A stretch of DNA of 62,721 nucleotides from Deltaproteobacteria bacterium. GTDB taxonomy: Bacteria > Desulfobacterota > Desulfarculia > Adiutricales > Adiutricaceae. How positions within the stretch are numbered: the first letter of the stretch is position 1; each line of letters starts with the position of its first letter. The position numbers and the translations under genes were made by a program. Below are positions 45,304 through 54,615 of the stretch, piece by piece. The stretch lies in the NCBI GenBank assembly GCA_031270705.1, contig JAISWW010000081.1, positions 1 through 62,721 of the forward strand, in the 5' to 3' direction. The notes beneath the pieces were generated by a model. That model was not told the DNA's origin, did not search any database, and was given only the letters and a program-made list of their open reading frames with translations.

Positions 45304-46824
45304 ATGGCTCAAGACAAAAAACCCATTTCCGAAGGCGAAGAATTATTGACCTCCATGTTTCGACTCTTGCAGGTGGTCAAAATTCATCAGTCCAACAATA
45401 AGCTTTTTGTCGACAACATAGAATCTTTTCGGGTAGCCTTAAGAAAACTGTGGGCTAACGGTCGACCCGCTGAGTTCGCCCTTTATCGTGGACGCTTCTA
45501 TCTTAATGACCAGCGCGTCATCTACTCGAGCGCCATGTGGAACACAGTCATTAAAATTTCGGAGTTTTTCCAAGAGCGCGAAATAAATGGCCTGAAGTTT
45601 TATCCCAACGAAGAGGCCAGCGACAAAATTATTGTCAGCCTCATGGATGTCTTAAATCGAGCCAAACGCGAAAAAGAGCCCTACCAGTTTCTGGCCGAAA
45701 ACTTAACTGGCGATCTGGCCTGGGCCCAAGTGACTAAAGATCAGGATCAAGCCGTGGAGGGAGGTCAAGGCGGAACCACCCAAGAAGGCGGCGGTTTGGG
45801 GCGAGAAGTCGTTACTAACACCAACATCAATCAAGAGGTGGCCAACCAAGCCAGAAGGGCTTACTCTCAAGCTTTGACCATTATCCGGCAAGCCGGGGCC
45901 CGGGTCAAAGAACAGAAAAAAATCGGCGTCCAAAAAGCCAAGCGAGCCATCCAAGAACTGATTGACATCTTGTTTGAGGATGAGTCAGTTTTTTTAGCCT
46001 TAAGCACCGTGCGCGATGGCACGGATCCTTTATACACCCATTCGATTAACACGGTCATTTTAGCCATTGGCGTGGGCTATCGCTTAAACGTGACTAGGGC
46101 GGGCCTGGAGCAACTAGGTTTAGCGGCTTTGTTTCATGATCTTGGCAAAGTCGGAGCCCCTTTGCGAGCGGCCAAAACCACGGATCGCTTAGAGGGCAAA
46201 GATCTAGCCACCGCCCAAAGCCACGTTTTGGCCAGCCTCTATCACATTATCCGCTTAAACGCTACCTACCCTTTAAAGCTGGCCTTACTGGGCCCAGCCA
46301 AAGAACATCACCAGGGTTTGGATGGCCTAGGTTACCCGAGAAACAAAAACCCCCGCTCCATTTCGCTTTTTGGCCGGATTTTAGCCATTGCCGACCAGTA
46401 CGTGGCCATGACCTCAGCCCGGCCTTGGCGCAAGGAGTTATCGCCTTTTGAGGCTTTAATGTCTATTTTGGACAAAGCGGCCAACCAGCTGGATCCTTTA
46501 TTGGTTAAAGTCTTTATTAACCTCATGGGGCCTTGGCCAGTAGGGAGCCTTTTAACCTTAAGCACCAAAGAAATAGCCTTAGCCAAATACACGCCCCCCG
46601 ATAGCGAGGAAGGCTGGCCTTTAGCCCAATTGTTGATCTTGGGCCCAGACGGCGAAACTTTGCCAGGGGAGATTGTGGATTTGGGCGAAAAAAATCCTGA
46701 CGGCTCTCTCAAAAGAGGCGTTGTCGGTTGCCTGCATCCTAGCCAATTTGGCTTGCAACCGGTGGATTTTCTCTTGGGCAAAGACGAAAGCCGAAGCGGG
46801 CCGCGGGGCCAAGGCTTAGTTTAG
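45304..46824 (+). CDS. HD-GYP domain phosphodiesterase-like protein
   Basis: A 506-residue protein with an N-terminal domain like that of the upstream gene (about 10-140), a Gly/Gln-rich linker (about 148-175) and an HD-GYP domain (about 190-420). Motifs: HSINTVILA near 246, FHDLGK near 278, and the GYP motif HHQGLDGLGYP near 336 in place of the usual HHExxDGxGYP. IADQYVAMTS follows. The metal ligands look present, so cyclic-di-GMP hydrolysis is plausible, though the changed GYP loop leaves a binding-only role possible. It converges on the TRAP permease with only 16 bases between. Confidence 0.85.
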   Translation: MAQDKKPISEGEELLTSMFRLLQVVKIHQSNNKLFVDNIESFRVALRKLWANGRPAEFALYRGRFYLNDQRVIYSSAMWNTVIKISEFFQEREINGLKFYPNEEASDKIIVSLMDVLNRAKREKEPYQFLAENLTGDLAWAQVTKDQDQAVEGGQGGTTQEGGGLGREVVTNTNINQEVANQARRAYSQALTIIRQAGARVKEQKKIGVQKAKRAIQELIDILFEDESVFLALSTVRDGTDPLYTHSINTVILAIGVGYRLNVTRAGLEQLGLAALFHDLGKVGAPLRAAKTTDRLEGKDLATAQSHVLASLYHIIRLNATYPLKLALLGPAKEHHQGLDGLGYPRNKNPRSISLFGRILAIADQYVAMTSARPWRKELSPFEALMSILDKAANQLDPLLVKVFINLMGPWPVGSLLTLSTKEIALAKYTPPDSEEGWPLAQLLILGPDGETLPGEIVDLGEKNPDGSLKRGVVGCLHPSQFGLQPVDFLLGKDESRSGPRGQGLV

Positions 46825-46840
46825 TTACCTTGGTCAAAAA

Positions 46841-48724
46841 CTAGAAAGCCAGCTTGAGGGTTCTTTGGCTTCTTAGGTGCCGAGCGAGCCAGAAAAGGCC
46901 AAAACCCACGACCCCAAACATCTTAATAGTCCCCTCTGGCCAAAAAAGAGCCAAGCCCGTCAAAAGAGCCAAAAATCTTAAGGGTTTGGGCAAATCGCCT
47001 TGGAAAAACCCATTAAGCCCGGCTGACCAAGAGATAACCCCCAAAGCCGCCGAGCCCACGACGCCAGTTATGTCTAAAAACCCGCCTTTTTGCCAGATAA
47101 TTTCTGGGGAATAGATGAATAAATACGGCAAAACAAAAGATGGCCAAGAGAGAATAAAAGCTTTTAAGCCGGTTTTGGCCGCGCTCGCGGAGGCCAAACC
47201 CGCGGCCGTTATGGAAGCCAAACAAACTGGCGGGGTAATGTCAGCCAATAAGCCAAAATAAAAAAGAAAGAGATGGGCGCCTAAAGGCCAAACTCCGAGT
47301 TTAACCAAAGCTGGGCCAATAACCGCGCTACAAACAATGTAATTGGCCGTGGTCGGGAGCCCCATGCCCATGACTAAGCAGGCTAACATGGCTAAACCCA
47401 AGGTGGGAAATAATAAGCCTTTGGTCAAGGCCAATAAATGCGTGGATAAAGACAAACCCAAACCCGTTAAGGAAAAGGTTCCCACCAAAAAGCCCACCGT
47501 CGCGCAAGCCATGGCCGTTAAAGCCCCGCCTTTGGCTCCCGTGACGAAAGCCGTGGCTAAAGATTTGGGGCCGAGACGCGTGTTTTTTCTCGTTAGCCCC
47601 ACTAGCCATAAAGCGATGATAGCCACAAACGAGGCTTTTAAAGGCGTATAGCTAGCTAGAAGCATGCCCACCATAATTATTAAGGGCAAGGCCAAGTGGC
47701 CATCGGCGAACAAGACCTCTTTGATCCGGGCCCCGGTTCCCTGTCCTTTTAAGCCTTTTTTTTGCGATATAAAATGGACGCTGGCGAAAATGGACAGAAA
47801 ATACAAGATGGCCGGAAAAACCGCGGCTATGGCGATGGAAAGATAACTTATCCCTAAAAACTCGCTCATAATGAAAGCCCCGGCTCCCATAATCGGCGGC
47901 ATAATCTGGCCGCCAGTGGAAGCGCAGGCTTCAATGGCCCCGGCTTCTTCCGGATCGAAGCCGGCTTTTTTCATTAAAGGGATAGTCACGGCTCCAGTAG
48001 TGGCCACATTGGCCACCGACGAACCGTTGATGGTGCCCATGAGACCCGAGGCGATGACCGCGACTTTGGCTGGGCCCCCAGTTAAGCGCCCGGTTAGAGC
48101 CTGGGCCAGGTTATTAAAAAACCGCACCCCGCCGCCCTGAGACAAAACCGCCCCAAAGAGAATGAACATAAAAATATAGGTGCTGGAAACCCCTAGGGCC
48201 ACCCCAAAGAGCCCCTCATGGGTTAAGTACATGTGCTGGATCAATCGATTTATGGAAACGCCGCGATGTTGAAAAAAGCCCGGAGCCAGGCGACCAAAAT
48301 AGCAATACAAAATAAATATTATGGCGAGGATCGGGAGAATGGGGCCCAAGACGCGCCGACCGGCCTCCAAGACCAAAACCATGGTCATAAAGCCCAAAAC
48401 CAGCTCAAAAGCCAATGGTCGCCCGCCTCGAAAAGCGATAGCCTCGTGAGCCACGGCGATGTAGCCAGCCCCCACAAGAGACAAAATGGCCAACATAACG
48501 TCCAGCGGGAAGGCCCACTTACGGCTAGCCAGAGGATACAAAAAAAAGATCAAAGACAAGGCCAAAGCCAGGTGGACGGGACGCTGGATCTCCGTGGGCA
48601 ATAAGCCAATGCCCGAGGAATAAAGATGAAAAAGAGCTAAGCTAAGTCCCAGCGCGAAAGCCAAAACGCGCCGAGCTTTTTGGCTCCCGCCCAATTCTCT
48701 AGCCTCAACCATAATCCCGCCCAC
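46841..48724 (-). CDS. TRAP transporter permease, fused small and large subunits (DctQM type)
   Basis: A 627-residue inner-membrane protein of the 4TM/12TM fusion TRAP family that pairs with TAXI binding proteins. The large-subunit part shows GLMGTINGSSVANVATTGAVTIPLM, the EAGAIEACASTGGQIMPPIMGAGAF motif, MGMGLPTTANYI and ADITPPVCLASITAAGLA. Start at 48724 or at Met5 (48712). It lies 55 bp after the TAXI gene on the same strand. The transporter would be driven by an ion gradient. Confidence 0.93.
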   Translation of the reverse strand: MGGIMVEARELGGSQKARRVLAFALGLSLALFHLYSSGIGLLPTEIQRPVHLALALSLIFFLYPLASRKWAFPLDVMLAILSLVGAGYIAVAHEAIAFRGGRPLAFELVLGFMTMVLVLEAGRRVLGPILPILAIIFILYCYFGRLAPGFFQHRGVSINRLIQHMYLTHEGLFGVALGVSSTYIFMFILFGAVLSQGGGVRFFNNLAQALTGRLTGGPAKVAVIASGLMGTINGSSVANVATTGAVTIPLMKKAGFDPEEAGAIEACASTGGQIMPPIMGAGAFIMSEFLGISYLSIAIAAVFPAILYFLSIFASVHFISQKKGLKGQGTGARIKEVLFADGHLALPLIIMVGMLLASYTPLKASFVAIIALWLVGLTRKNTRLGPKSLATAFVTGAKGGALTAMACATVGFLVGTFSLTGLGLSLSTHLLALTKGLLFPTLGLAMLACLVMGMGLPTTANYIVCSAVIGPALVKLGVWPLGAHLFLFYFGLLADITPPVCLASITAAGLASASAAKTGLKAFILSWPSFVLPYLFIYSPEIIWQKGGFLDITGVVGSAALGVISWSAGLNGFFQGDLPKPLRFLALLTGLALFWPEGTIKMFGVVGFGLFWLARHLRSQRTLKLAF

Positions 48725-48779
48725 CGCTCCTAAATAACTCCGAAATTAGCGACCAAAGTTTTAAGAATTGAATTTTTGG

Positions 48780-49727
48780 TTACTCCACTAGGCCCAATTC
48801 CTTAAAATACTTGGCCGCCCCTTTGTGCAACGGTATTTTAATTATGCTTACGTCCTCGGCTTTCATGCCTTCCATGGTCTTAGTCACGGCCACTAGATCG
48901 GCTTTGCGGTCGAAAAGGGATTTCGTCAATTGGTAGACCAGATTGTCGTCTAGTTTTTCGTGGCCAGCCAAGATATTCGGGCTAATAAAGGTGGACACCG
49001 GGCTAGTTTGTCCCTTGTAAGTATCGGCCGGAATGGAGTAAGGCGAGAAATAAGGTTTTTTCAAAGCCATTTTCTTGGCCACTTCTTCGGGAATAGCCAA
49101 GATATCCACCAAACCCATGGTCGTGGGCTCCACGGCGCTGGCGATGCGCAAAGCTCCCATGATTACGGCCGCGTCAATGCGCCGATCCCCAAAAGCGGCC
49201 ACCGCGTCGGCGTGGCCTAGGTACTCGGCTTTTATGTCGGTATTGATGTCTATGCCAACTAAGGCCAAGAGATCGGTCGTAACCCCGGCCACGCTACCGC
49301 CCACCGCGCCAATGGAAATCCTTTTGCCCTTGAGATCGGTTAAAGTCTTAATGCCGCTCCCTTTGGCCACTAAAATGTGAATGACCTCAGGGTAGAGGGG
49401 AGTCAGAGTCCTTAAAAAGGTCTGTGGTTGGCCAGAGTAAGTGTTTAAGCCATTATAGGCGTCATAGGATAGACCATCGGCGAAGCCCAATTCCGCGTCC
49501 CCATCGCCCATCAACTGGATATTGTTGCGAGTGCCGCCAGTGGACTGAGCCGAGGCCTTGACGTTAGGGATGTTATCGGACCAAATTTTAGCCATGGCCG
49601 AGCCCACGGGGTAGTAAGTTCCGCCAGTGGGGCCAGTAGCCACGTTAATGAGGATGTCCTGGCCAAAAGCTACGCTAGCCAGGGACAAAAAGAAAATCAC
49701 GCCTAGGGCCTGGATTAGCTTGAACAT
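48780..49727 (-). CDS. TAXI-family TRAP transporter solute-binding protein
   Basis: A 315-residue periplasmic binding protein with a signal peptide (MFKLIQALGVIFFLSLASVAFG) and the TAXI start NVATGPTGGTYYPVGSAMAKIW. Further family segments are GKRISIGAVGGS and PYSIPADTYKGQ. The ATG at 49727 has GGAGG six bases upstream; the frame continues 17 codons upstream without support. Relatives bind glutamate, other dicarboxylates or unknown organic acids; the ligand is not readable. Confidence 0.94.
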   Translation of the reverse strand: MFKLIQALGVIFFLSLASVAFGQDILINVATGPTGGTYYPVGSAMAKIWSDNIPNVKASAQSTGGTRNNIQLMGDGDAELGFADGLSYDAYNGLNTYSGQPQTFLRTLTPLYPEVIHILVAKGSGIKTLTDLKGKRISIGAVGGSVAGVTTDLLALVGIDINTDIKAEYLGHADAVAAFGDRRIDAAVIMGALRIASAVEPTTMGLVDILAIPEEVAKKMALKKPYFSPYSIPADTYKGQTSPVSTFISPNILAGHEKLDDNLVYQLTKSLFDRKADLVAVTKTMEGMKAEDVSIIKIPLHKGAAKYFKELGLVE

Positions 49728-49977
49728 AAAGCCTCCAAAATACTTATAAACGAGAAAAAATAAAAACGGCCAGCCCAATTCTCCCCCTAAAAAACATAAA
49801 AGCCGCGTTTTAGGGTTAGCTGAACCGTATGATCAAAATATGTTACTCATCGCGTTTTTCTGTTTGGTATTTTAAATCTAAAAAATAGTAAAAATCAATA
49901 AAAACCCTCTTTACCGCCGTAGCCCTTGGATTTTAGCCAGATTCTTCGGCGACAAGTTCGTCGCCAGAAAAAAATTA

Positions 49978-50011
49978 GGCTTGATCGCCAAAGATTTTTA
50001 GCGACCAAGCC
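49978..50011 (-). terminator. Terminator of the flavodoxin-like gene
   Basis: On the minus strand GGCTTGGTCGC pairs with GCGATCAAGCC (one G-U), followed by TAATTTTTTT. A second perfect hairpin, GGCGAC/GTCGCC, lies at 49948-49965. The rest of the gap 49728-50039 holds nothing else obvious. Confidence 0.75.
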
Positions 50012-50039
50012 CCCTGTTTTTCTCCGCCAAAAGACGGAT

Positions 50040-50612
50040 TTAAGCCTTTAACAAGGCCGTGGCCTTGGCCTCGACTTCCTTAATGAGCTCTGGCCGGATC
50101 TCGACCGTCGGATCCGGGGATAGGCCCGCGGCGATCAAGCCATCCGCCTTAAAGCCCAAGCGCCGGAAAAAGTCCAAATAGAAGTCAAAACGCTTTTGGT
50201 AAGTAGAGGTGTCGGGATTGCCTTGCGTTTGGACAAACAAAAGCTTGCGACCTGGGGTCAAGCGGCTGGGATTGGGCTTATTCTTGTAGTCCGGAACTAA
50301 AAAGGAGAAGGATCTATCAATAAAGGCCTTAAACTGAGCCGTAATTTCCCCGATATAAATCGGGGAAGTCACGATAACATAATCGGCGTTGGCCACCGCC
50401 GCTAAGGCCGGGGATAGATCGTCCTTGACCGCGCAAAACTCGGTCTTGGTCTTGCACGAATAACAAGCCTGGCACCCTTTAACATTCAGATCATTAATCA
50501 CAAATTTACGCGTATCCGAAGGCTCGGCCTCAATGGCTTTGATAGCCGCTTCAGCTAAGATTGTGGAGTTGCCAATCGGACGGGGACTTCCTAAAATAGC
50601 GACAACGCTCAT
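50040..50612 (-). CDS. Flavodoxin-family NAD(P)H-dependent reductase / iron-sulfur flavoprotein type
   Basis: A 190-residue flavodoxin-fold protein. FMN-binding loop GSPRPIGNST at residues 8-17; a cysteine cluster CQACYSCK...C (Cys47, Cys50, Cys53, Cys60), as in iron-sulfur flavoproteins of anaerobes, followed by VKDDLSPAL; and the VTSPIYIGEITAQFKAFIDRS segment. It could pass electrons or reduce quinones or small molecules. Start at 50612 has GGGAG upstream. Monocistronic, with its own terminator. Confidence 0.88.
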   Translation of the reverse strand: MSVVAILGSPRPIGNSTILAEAAIKAIEAEPSDTRKFVINDLNVKGCQACYSCKTKTEFCAVKDDLSPALAAVANADYVIVTSPIYIGEITAQFKAFIDRSFSFLVPDYKNKPNPSRLTPGRKLLFVQTQGNPDTSTYQKRFDFYLDFFRRLGFKADGLIAAGLSPDPTVEIRPELIKEVEAKATALLKA

Positions 50613-51168
50613 GGTTTTTTCTCCCACGAAAAAAAATCGCCCCAACTAAAATGGGGCTAATAACTGACCGCGAAACTGGCTAGAGCTGGCTGGGGCGGGC
50701 AGTCACAAAAATTTATTACAACAACAGGTTATGGTTGATTGGTCGACTGAGGCAAGAGCGAGCCAAATGGAAAACAACATGCTGGCCTTTTTGGGGAAGC
50801 GCCAAAACTAAGCTTCAATCTAGGGCTTAAAGGCGCGGGATTTTTAGGCCTTTGAAAAACACTAAGGCCTGACTTAGAAAAAAATGGTTACAACGATTAT
50901 GGGAACTTCCGCAGGCCAATCAGAGAGCCAAGGCCGAAAAAAATTGCGCTTATTTTTTAGTTTTAGCATTTGTCCCTTAAGAATTCAAGAACCGCCTTAA
51001 CCCGCCAGAAATTTTAAAGGCCCGCGCGGTTTTAGGTTTCTGACGGCTCAAAAAATAACGCTATAATTAAAAATCATAAAATTTTTCATAATTAAAGTTT
51101 TTCATAGTATTTTGCTACTAATTTACCATGTAAAAATTAAACTATACCTTAAAAGGCTTTTTATGGTC
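50613..51168. other. Gene-free 556-bp gap
   Basis: Lies between the starts and ends of two minus-strand genes. GC-mixed to about 51040 and very AT-rich afterwards (repeated AAAATTTTTCATAATTAAA-like words near 51070-51110). No ORF, terminator or promoter was convincing. Confidence 0.4.
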
Positions 51169-52293
51169 TCACAAAACTTTTAAGAGGCAATCGACCACAT
51201 ATTCTTGGGCTTCCACGGTTAAGCCAGGCCAAATGGGCAGACAAATTTGCCTTTGAGCCACCATTTCGGCTACCGGACAGGGGGTCAGAGGAGCGGCCAA
51301 GACCTCGGGATGGTTCTGGAAAAAGGGTTGGTCGGTGAGGGAGGTAGCGTAAACCTCGCCAGCTAGGCTCACGCCAAACTCCTTTTTTAAGCGATCCTTA
51401 ATGGCTAAGCGGTTAACCTTTTCCGGGAGAAGAGCCATATATTTGTAATAAGCCGGTTTTTCGGTCGCTCCAGCTCTAACAACCTTTAAGGGAGAGTTGG
51501 CCAGGAGGCGGTCGTAAATGGCCGCCGCCTCTCGCCTTTGAGCTAGGATCCAGTCGGCTTTGGCCATCATCCTTAAGCCCAAGAGAGCGTGAATCTCCGA
51601 AGGCCGATAATTTAAGCCAAAGGTTTGGTGGATATTGGAGCCAGGCTGAGCTTGGCCATGTTGCCTAATAGCCAAAAGATCCCGAAAAAGAGTCTCGTCG
51701 TTGGTGGTGACCGCCCCTCCTTCGGCGGTGGTCAAAACCTTAGTGGGGTAAAAAGAGAAAGCGGCGGCCACCCCCAGAGTTCCAGCTTTATGGCCATCTA
51801 TCTCCGCTCCGTGAGCGTGGGCCGCGTCCTCAACTAAGCTTATATTTTGGCTTTGAGCCCAACTTTGGATGGCGGAGAGCTTTTGGGAGATAAAGCCCCC
51901 TAAATGAACCAATATGACCGCGCGAGTATTGGGTAGGGTTTTTAGCCTCAGCTCATCTGGATCCAACTGAAAAGAGTGGGGATCCACGTCCGCCACAATG
52001 ACCTTGGCTCCAACGGCGATGGGAGCCAAAGCCGTGGCCATAAAAGTTAAGGCGGGGACGACAACCGAGCCATCCGCCAATTTTAAGGCCCGAGCGATCA
52101 TCTCCAAAGCCGCGGTGCCATTTTGACAACCCACCACGCGCTTGACACCCACAAACTTGGCGAAAACGTTTTCAAACTGTTGACATTTTTCGCCCATGGC
52201 CAAGCGTCCAGACAATAACATCTGACTGAGCTCTTGGCCAATGACTTGAGCGTCTTCCGCGTCAAAAGGAATTTTTAAGATGGGAACTTCCAT
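51169..52293 (-). CDS. DegT/DnrJ/EryC1/StrS-family PLP-dependent aminotransferase
   Basis: A 374-residue sugar aminotransferase-like enzyme. Typical motifs: VVGCQNGTAALEM near the PLP phosphate site, VPALTFMATALAPIAVGAKVIVADVDP, LVEDAAHAHGA with the PLP-binding Asp, FSFYPTKVLTTAEGGAV with the catalytic lysine at about 185, and RQHGQAQPGSNIHQTFGLNYRPSEIHALLG. It would aminate a nucleotide-linked keto-sugar used for O-antigen, glycan or flagellin glycosylation. No other sugar gene is adjacent, so the substrate is unknown. Confidence 0.92.
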   Translation of the reverse strand: MEVPILKIPFDAEDAQVIGQELSQMLLSGRLAMGEKCQQFENVFAKFVGVKRVVGCQNGTAALEMIARALKLADGSVVVPALTFMATALAPIAVGAKVIVADVDPHSFQLDPDELRLKTLPNTRAVILVHLGGFISQKLSAIQSWAQSQNISLVEDAAHAHGAEIDGHKAGTLGVAAAFSFYPTKVLTTAEGGAVTTNDETLFRDLLAIRQHGQAQPGSNIHQTFGLNYRPSEIHALLGLRMMAKADWILAQRREAAAIYDRLLANSPLKVVRAGATEKPAYYKYMALLPEKVNRLAIKDRLKKEFGVSLAGEVYATSLTDQPFFQNHPEVLAAPLTPCPVAEMVAQRQICLPIWPGLTVEAQEYVVDCLLKVL

Positions 52294-52472
52294 GCGACTG
52301 CCCTAAAAAGCCTTAAATATGATTTTCAGAATGAGATGAGCTAATATTGATGTCAGACAGTAATTCTCTTTTGTCTCGATCATCAACGATGTTAGAGCTG
52401 TAAGCGACAACATTCTACTCGCCGTCCTTCTCATGAAGAATCAGGTCGCCGATTTTGTCATCCCAAAGAAGC

Positions 52473-53369
52473 TTATGCGGAATTTCCGCTGTTCTCCACT
52501 TCTTTCAGCGTCTGGCCCTCGGCGGTTTTCCACTCCACGTTGCCGTTCGTTGGGGCGCCCAGCGCGAAGGACGACGCGCCGGATGGCGTTCGGAAGAGAA
52601 TGTCCTTCTGGACGACGCCGTTCATATCTACATTTTCCTTGTTGTTCTCGCGGGAGGCCTTAATGGAATCCGAGGCGCTCGGGACGAGTTCCTGACGAAT
52701 TACGCTCCCAGCCAGAACCACGAACCCCTCGTTGGTCAGCATCCCCTTAGCGTTGGCGCCGGTTCTGTTGATGGCAAAGAGCGTCCCAGTCTCAGAGACA
52801 GAGCCATCAGCGGATGGCGCGATTGGCGCGGTCTGGAGAAGCGGCTCGAAGACCTTATGACCGAGAGCGCCCATGATGATTTTCGCGTAGTCTAGGAATT
52901 CCTCGAGTTCGCTTTCCTTTTCTTCCGTGATATGTCCGGGCGACGGGTCATTGCCGTTCTTCACGGCGTAGCGCTTCGCGTTAAGCGCGAGGGCGCAAAA
53001 ACGGTTCTCCAGATAGCTTATCTCCGTGGGGCCGAAAGAGTTGTTGGAGGTGGTGAAGACCACGGCCTCCGTCCAGTAATCCTTGTCGGGATTTCGCATA
53101 TGCTCCTTCAGTCGGTAGAGGATGCCCTCGCCGTTCTTACGAACGCCGGCTTGGCCGACATAGACCACGTCACCGCCGCTCTCCTCAACCGTCCCAAAGA
53201 GGAAATAGACGTCGCTTTGCGTGAGAGCGGCGATCCCATTACATTTATTGAGATCCACGCGCGGGACGCGGTAGGGCACGCCCGTCCAGTTGGCGAGCGT
53301 CACCTTAACGCGCCCGGTCGGGACGCCATCCATAAGAAATAGATTAATGCTCTTGCCTCGTGTCGCCAT
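52473..53369 (-). CDS. GIY-YIG nuclease-fold protein with C-terminal DUF4357 domain
   Basis: A 298-residue cytosolic protein. The GIY-YIG pair is VYF (about 54-56) and VYVGQ (about 69-73), then YRLKEH with the conserved Arg (86) and a Glu in YLENRF (about 122). A Glu-rich linker follows, and the end (about 255-293) matches DUF4357: FRTPSGASSFALG, NGNVEWK, GQTLKEVE. This domain pair is widespread as a stand-alone protein and near restriction systems; the role is unknown. The gene is poor in the TTGGCC words that fill its neighbours and is rich in GCG- and CGC-type codons, which suggests recent transfer. No methylase or restriction gene is beside it. Confidence 0.86.
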   Translation of the reverse strand: MATRGKSINLFLMDGVPTGRVKVTLANWTGVPYRVPRVDLNKCNGIAALTQSDVYFLFGTVEESGGDVVYVGQAGVRKNGEGILYRLKEHMRNPDKDYWTEAVVFTTSNNSFGPTEISYLENRFCALALNAKRYAVKNGNDPSPGHITEEKESELEEFLDYAKIIMGALGHKVFEPLLQTAPIAPSADGSVSETGTLFAINRTGANAKGMLTNEGFVVLAGSVIRQELVPSASDSIKASRENNKENVDMNGVVQKDILFRTPSGASSFALGAPTNGNVEWKTAEGQTLKEVENSGNSA

Positions 53370-53466
53370 TGGCTCCTCTGGTGATTTTCGTTACCGCGCC
53401 TTGCTGACGCGCTCTTCGCCAATAACATTAACCTGGCCAAAATTCATAAAATAAACCCCAGGCGAT

Positions 53467-54615
53467 TTAGCGAACCAATTTAAATTTGATTTTATTTTGC
53501 CTAGCCAAATCCCCGACGCTCACTCCATTATCATCTTTCATATCCCATAAAGAAAACCCATCAGGCAAAGTTCCTGAGTCAACGGAAGCCGCCGCGTGAG
53601 CCACAGTCCAGCCTTGGGAATTGGCGAGAATCCATTGATCAAAATTTTTGGGCAATTTCTTAGCTAACGCCGCTATGTGGGCCACGGTGAGCCCTTTAGA
53701 ATTGATTAAATTCCACAATTTAAAATCCGCGGGCAATAAGCCTTTTTTAGCCGCCGTGTGGGCCACGGAGAAACCATATTGGTTAGTTAGACGCCATTGG
53801 TCAAAATTTTTGGGTAGCCGTCTATATTTTACGGCTTCGTGAGCCACGGTCTGACCCGAATTAGTGGTTAAGTCCCATTGAGAAAAATTAGGCGGCAAAA
53901 TACCCTTTCTAGCCGCCTCGTGGGCCACGGTCTGACCATTTTTATTCCTTAGACGCCATTGGTCAAAGTCTTTGGGCAAATGGCGATATTTAGCCGCCAC
54001 ATAGGCCACGGTCACCCCTCTTCCATTTAAAAGATTCCATTTGTTAAAGTTTATAGGCAACTTATTTATTTTCGCCGCCTCGTGAGCTATGGTCTGTTTT
54101 TTGTGGTTGGTCAATTCCCATCTATTAAAACTTTCGGGCAAGCGACCAAATCTAAGCGCCGTAAAAGCCACATTTAAGCCAAAAATGTTAACGAGCTCCC
54201 ATTGGTCAAAATTTTCTGGGAGATGAGCGAAAAAAGCCGCCTCATGAGCCACGGTCCAGCCTTTATTGTCAGCTAATGACCACTGATCAAAATTTTCTGG
54301 CAACAGGCCGTTTTTGGCCACCTCGTGAGCCACAGTCCAGCCAAACTCGTTAGCTAAATGCCATTGATCAAAGTTCTTAGGTAGCTCACCGTATTTGGCC
54401 GCTACATGAGCCACAGTCCAGCTAATTCCAGTCAAGGAGTTTGTAAAAACCAAATCCCATTGATTAAAATTGGCTGGCAATAAACCTCTCTCGCCAGCCT
54501 CATGAGCCAAGGACCAGCCTAAGTCATTAGCCATGGCCCACCGATCAAAATTCTGGTCTAACTCAACGCCGCCCCGCAAACGTTTGCGCAATGACTCATA
54601 AATATAATTAACCAT
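53467..54615 (-). CDS. 27-residue repeat protein, 12 units (ankyrin-like), 382 aa
   Basis: After a short leader (MVNYIYESLRKRL...) the whole protein is a tandem array with a 27-residue unit of the form FDQW-L-N--G-TVAH-AA--G-LP-N. I count twelve units and a capping thirteenth. The G-TVAH-AA--G part resembles the first helix of ankyrin repeats (G-TPLH-AA--G) but the unit is six residues shorter. No signal peptide or membrane helix. Such solenoids bind proteins. Unit 2 carries a five-residue insertion. Partner of the larger gene downstream in coordinates (55307-57883). Confidence 0.85.
   Translation of the reverse strand: MVNYIYESLRKRLRGGVELDQNFDRWAMANDLGWSLAHEAGERGLLPANFNQWDLVFTNSLTGISWTVAHVAAKYGELPKNFDQWHLANEFGWTVAHEVAKNGLLPENFDQWSLADNKGWTVAHEAAFFAHLPENFDQWELVNIFGLNVAFTALRFGRLPESFNRWELTNHKKQTIAHEAAKINKLPINFNKWNLLNGRGVTVAYVAAKYRHLPKDFDQWRLRNKNGQTVAHEAARKGILPPNFSQWDLTTNSGQTVAHEAVKYRRLPKNFDQWRLTNQYGFSVAHTAAKKGLLPADFKLWNLINSKGLTVAHIAALAKKLPKNFDQWILANSQGWTVAHAAASVDSGTLPDGFSLWDMKDDNGVSVGDLARQNKIKFKLVR

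Noticed and set aside
52455-53342. Long plus-strand frames (146 and 136 codons) opposite the GIY-YIG gene
   Set aside because: The minus-strand frame has recognisable GIY-YIG and DUF4357 motifs; the opposite frames are a side effect of GC-rich codons.
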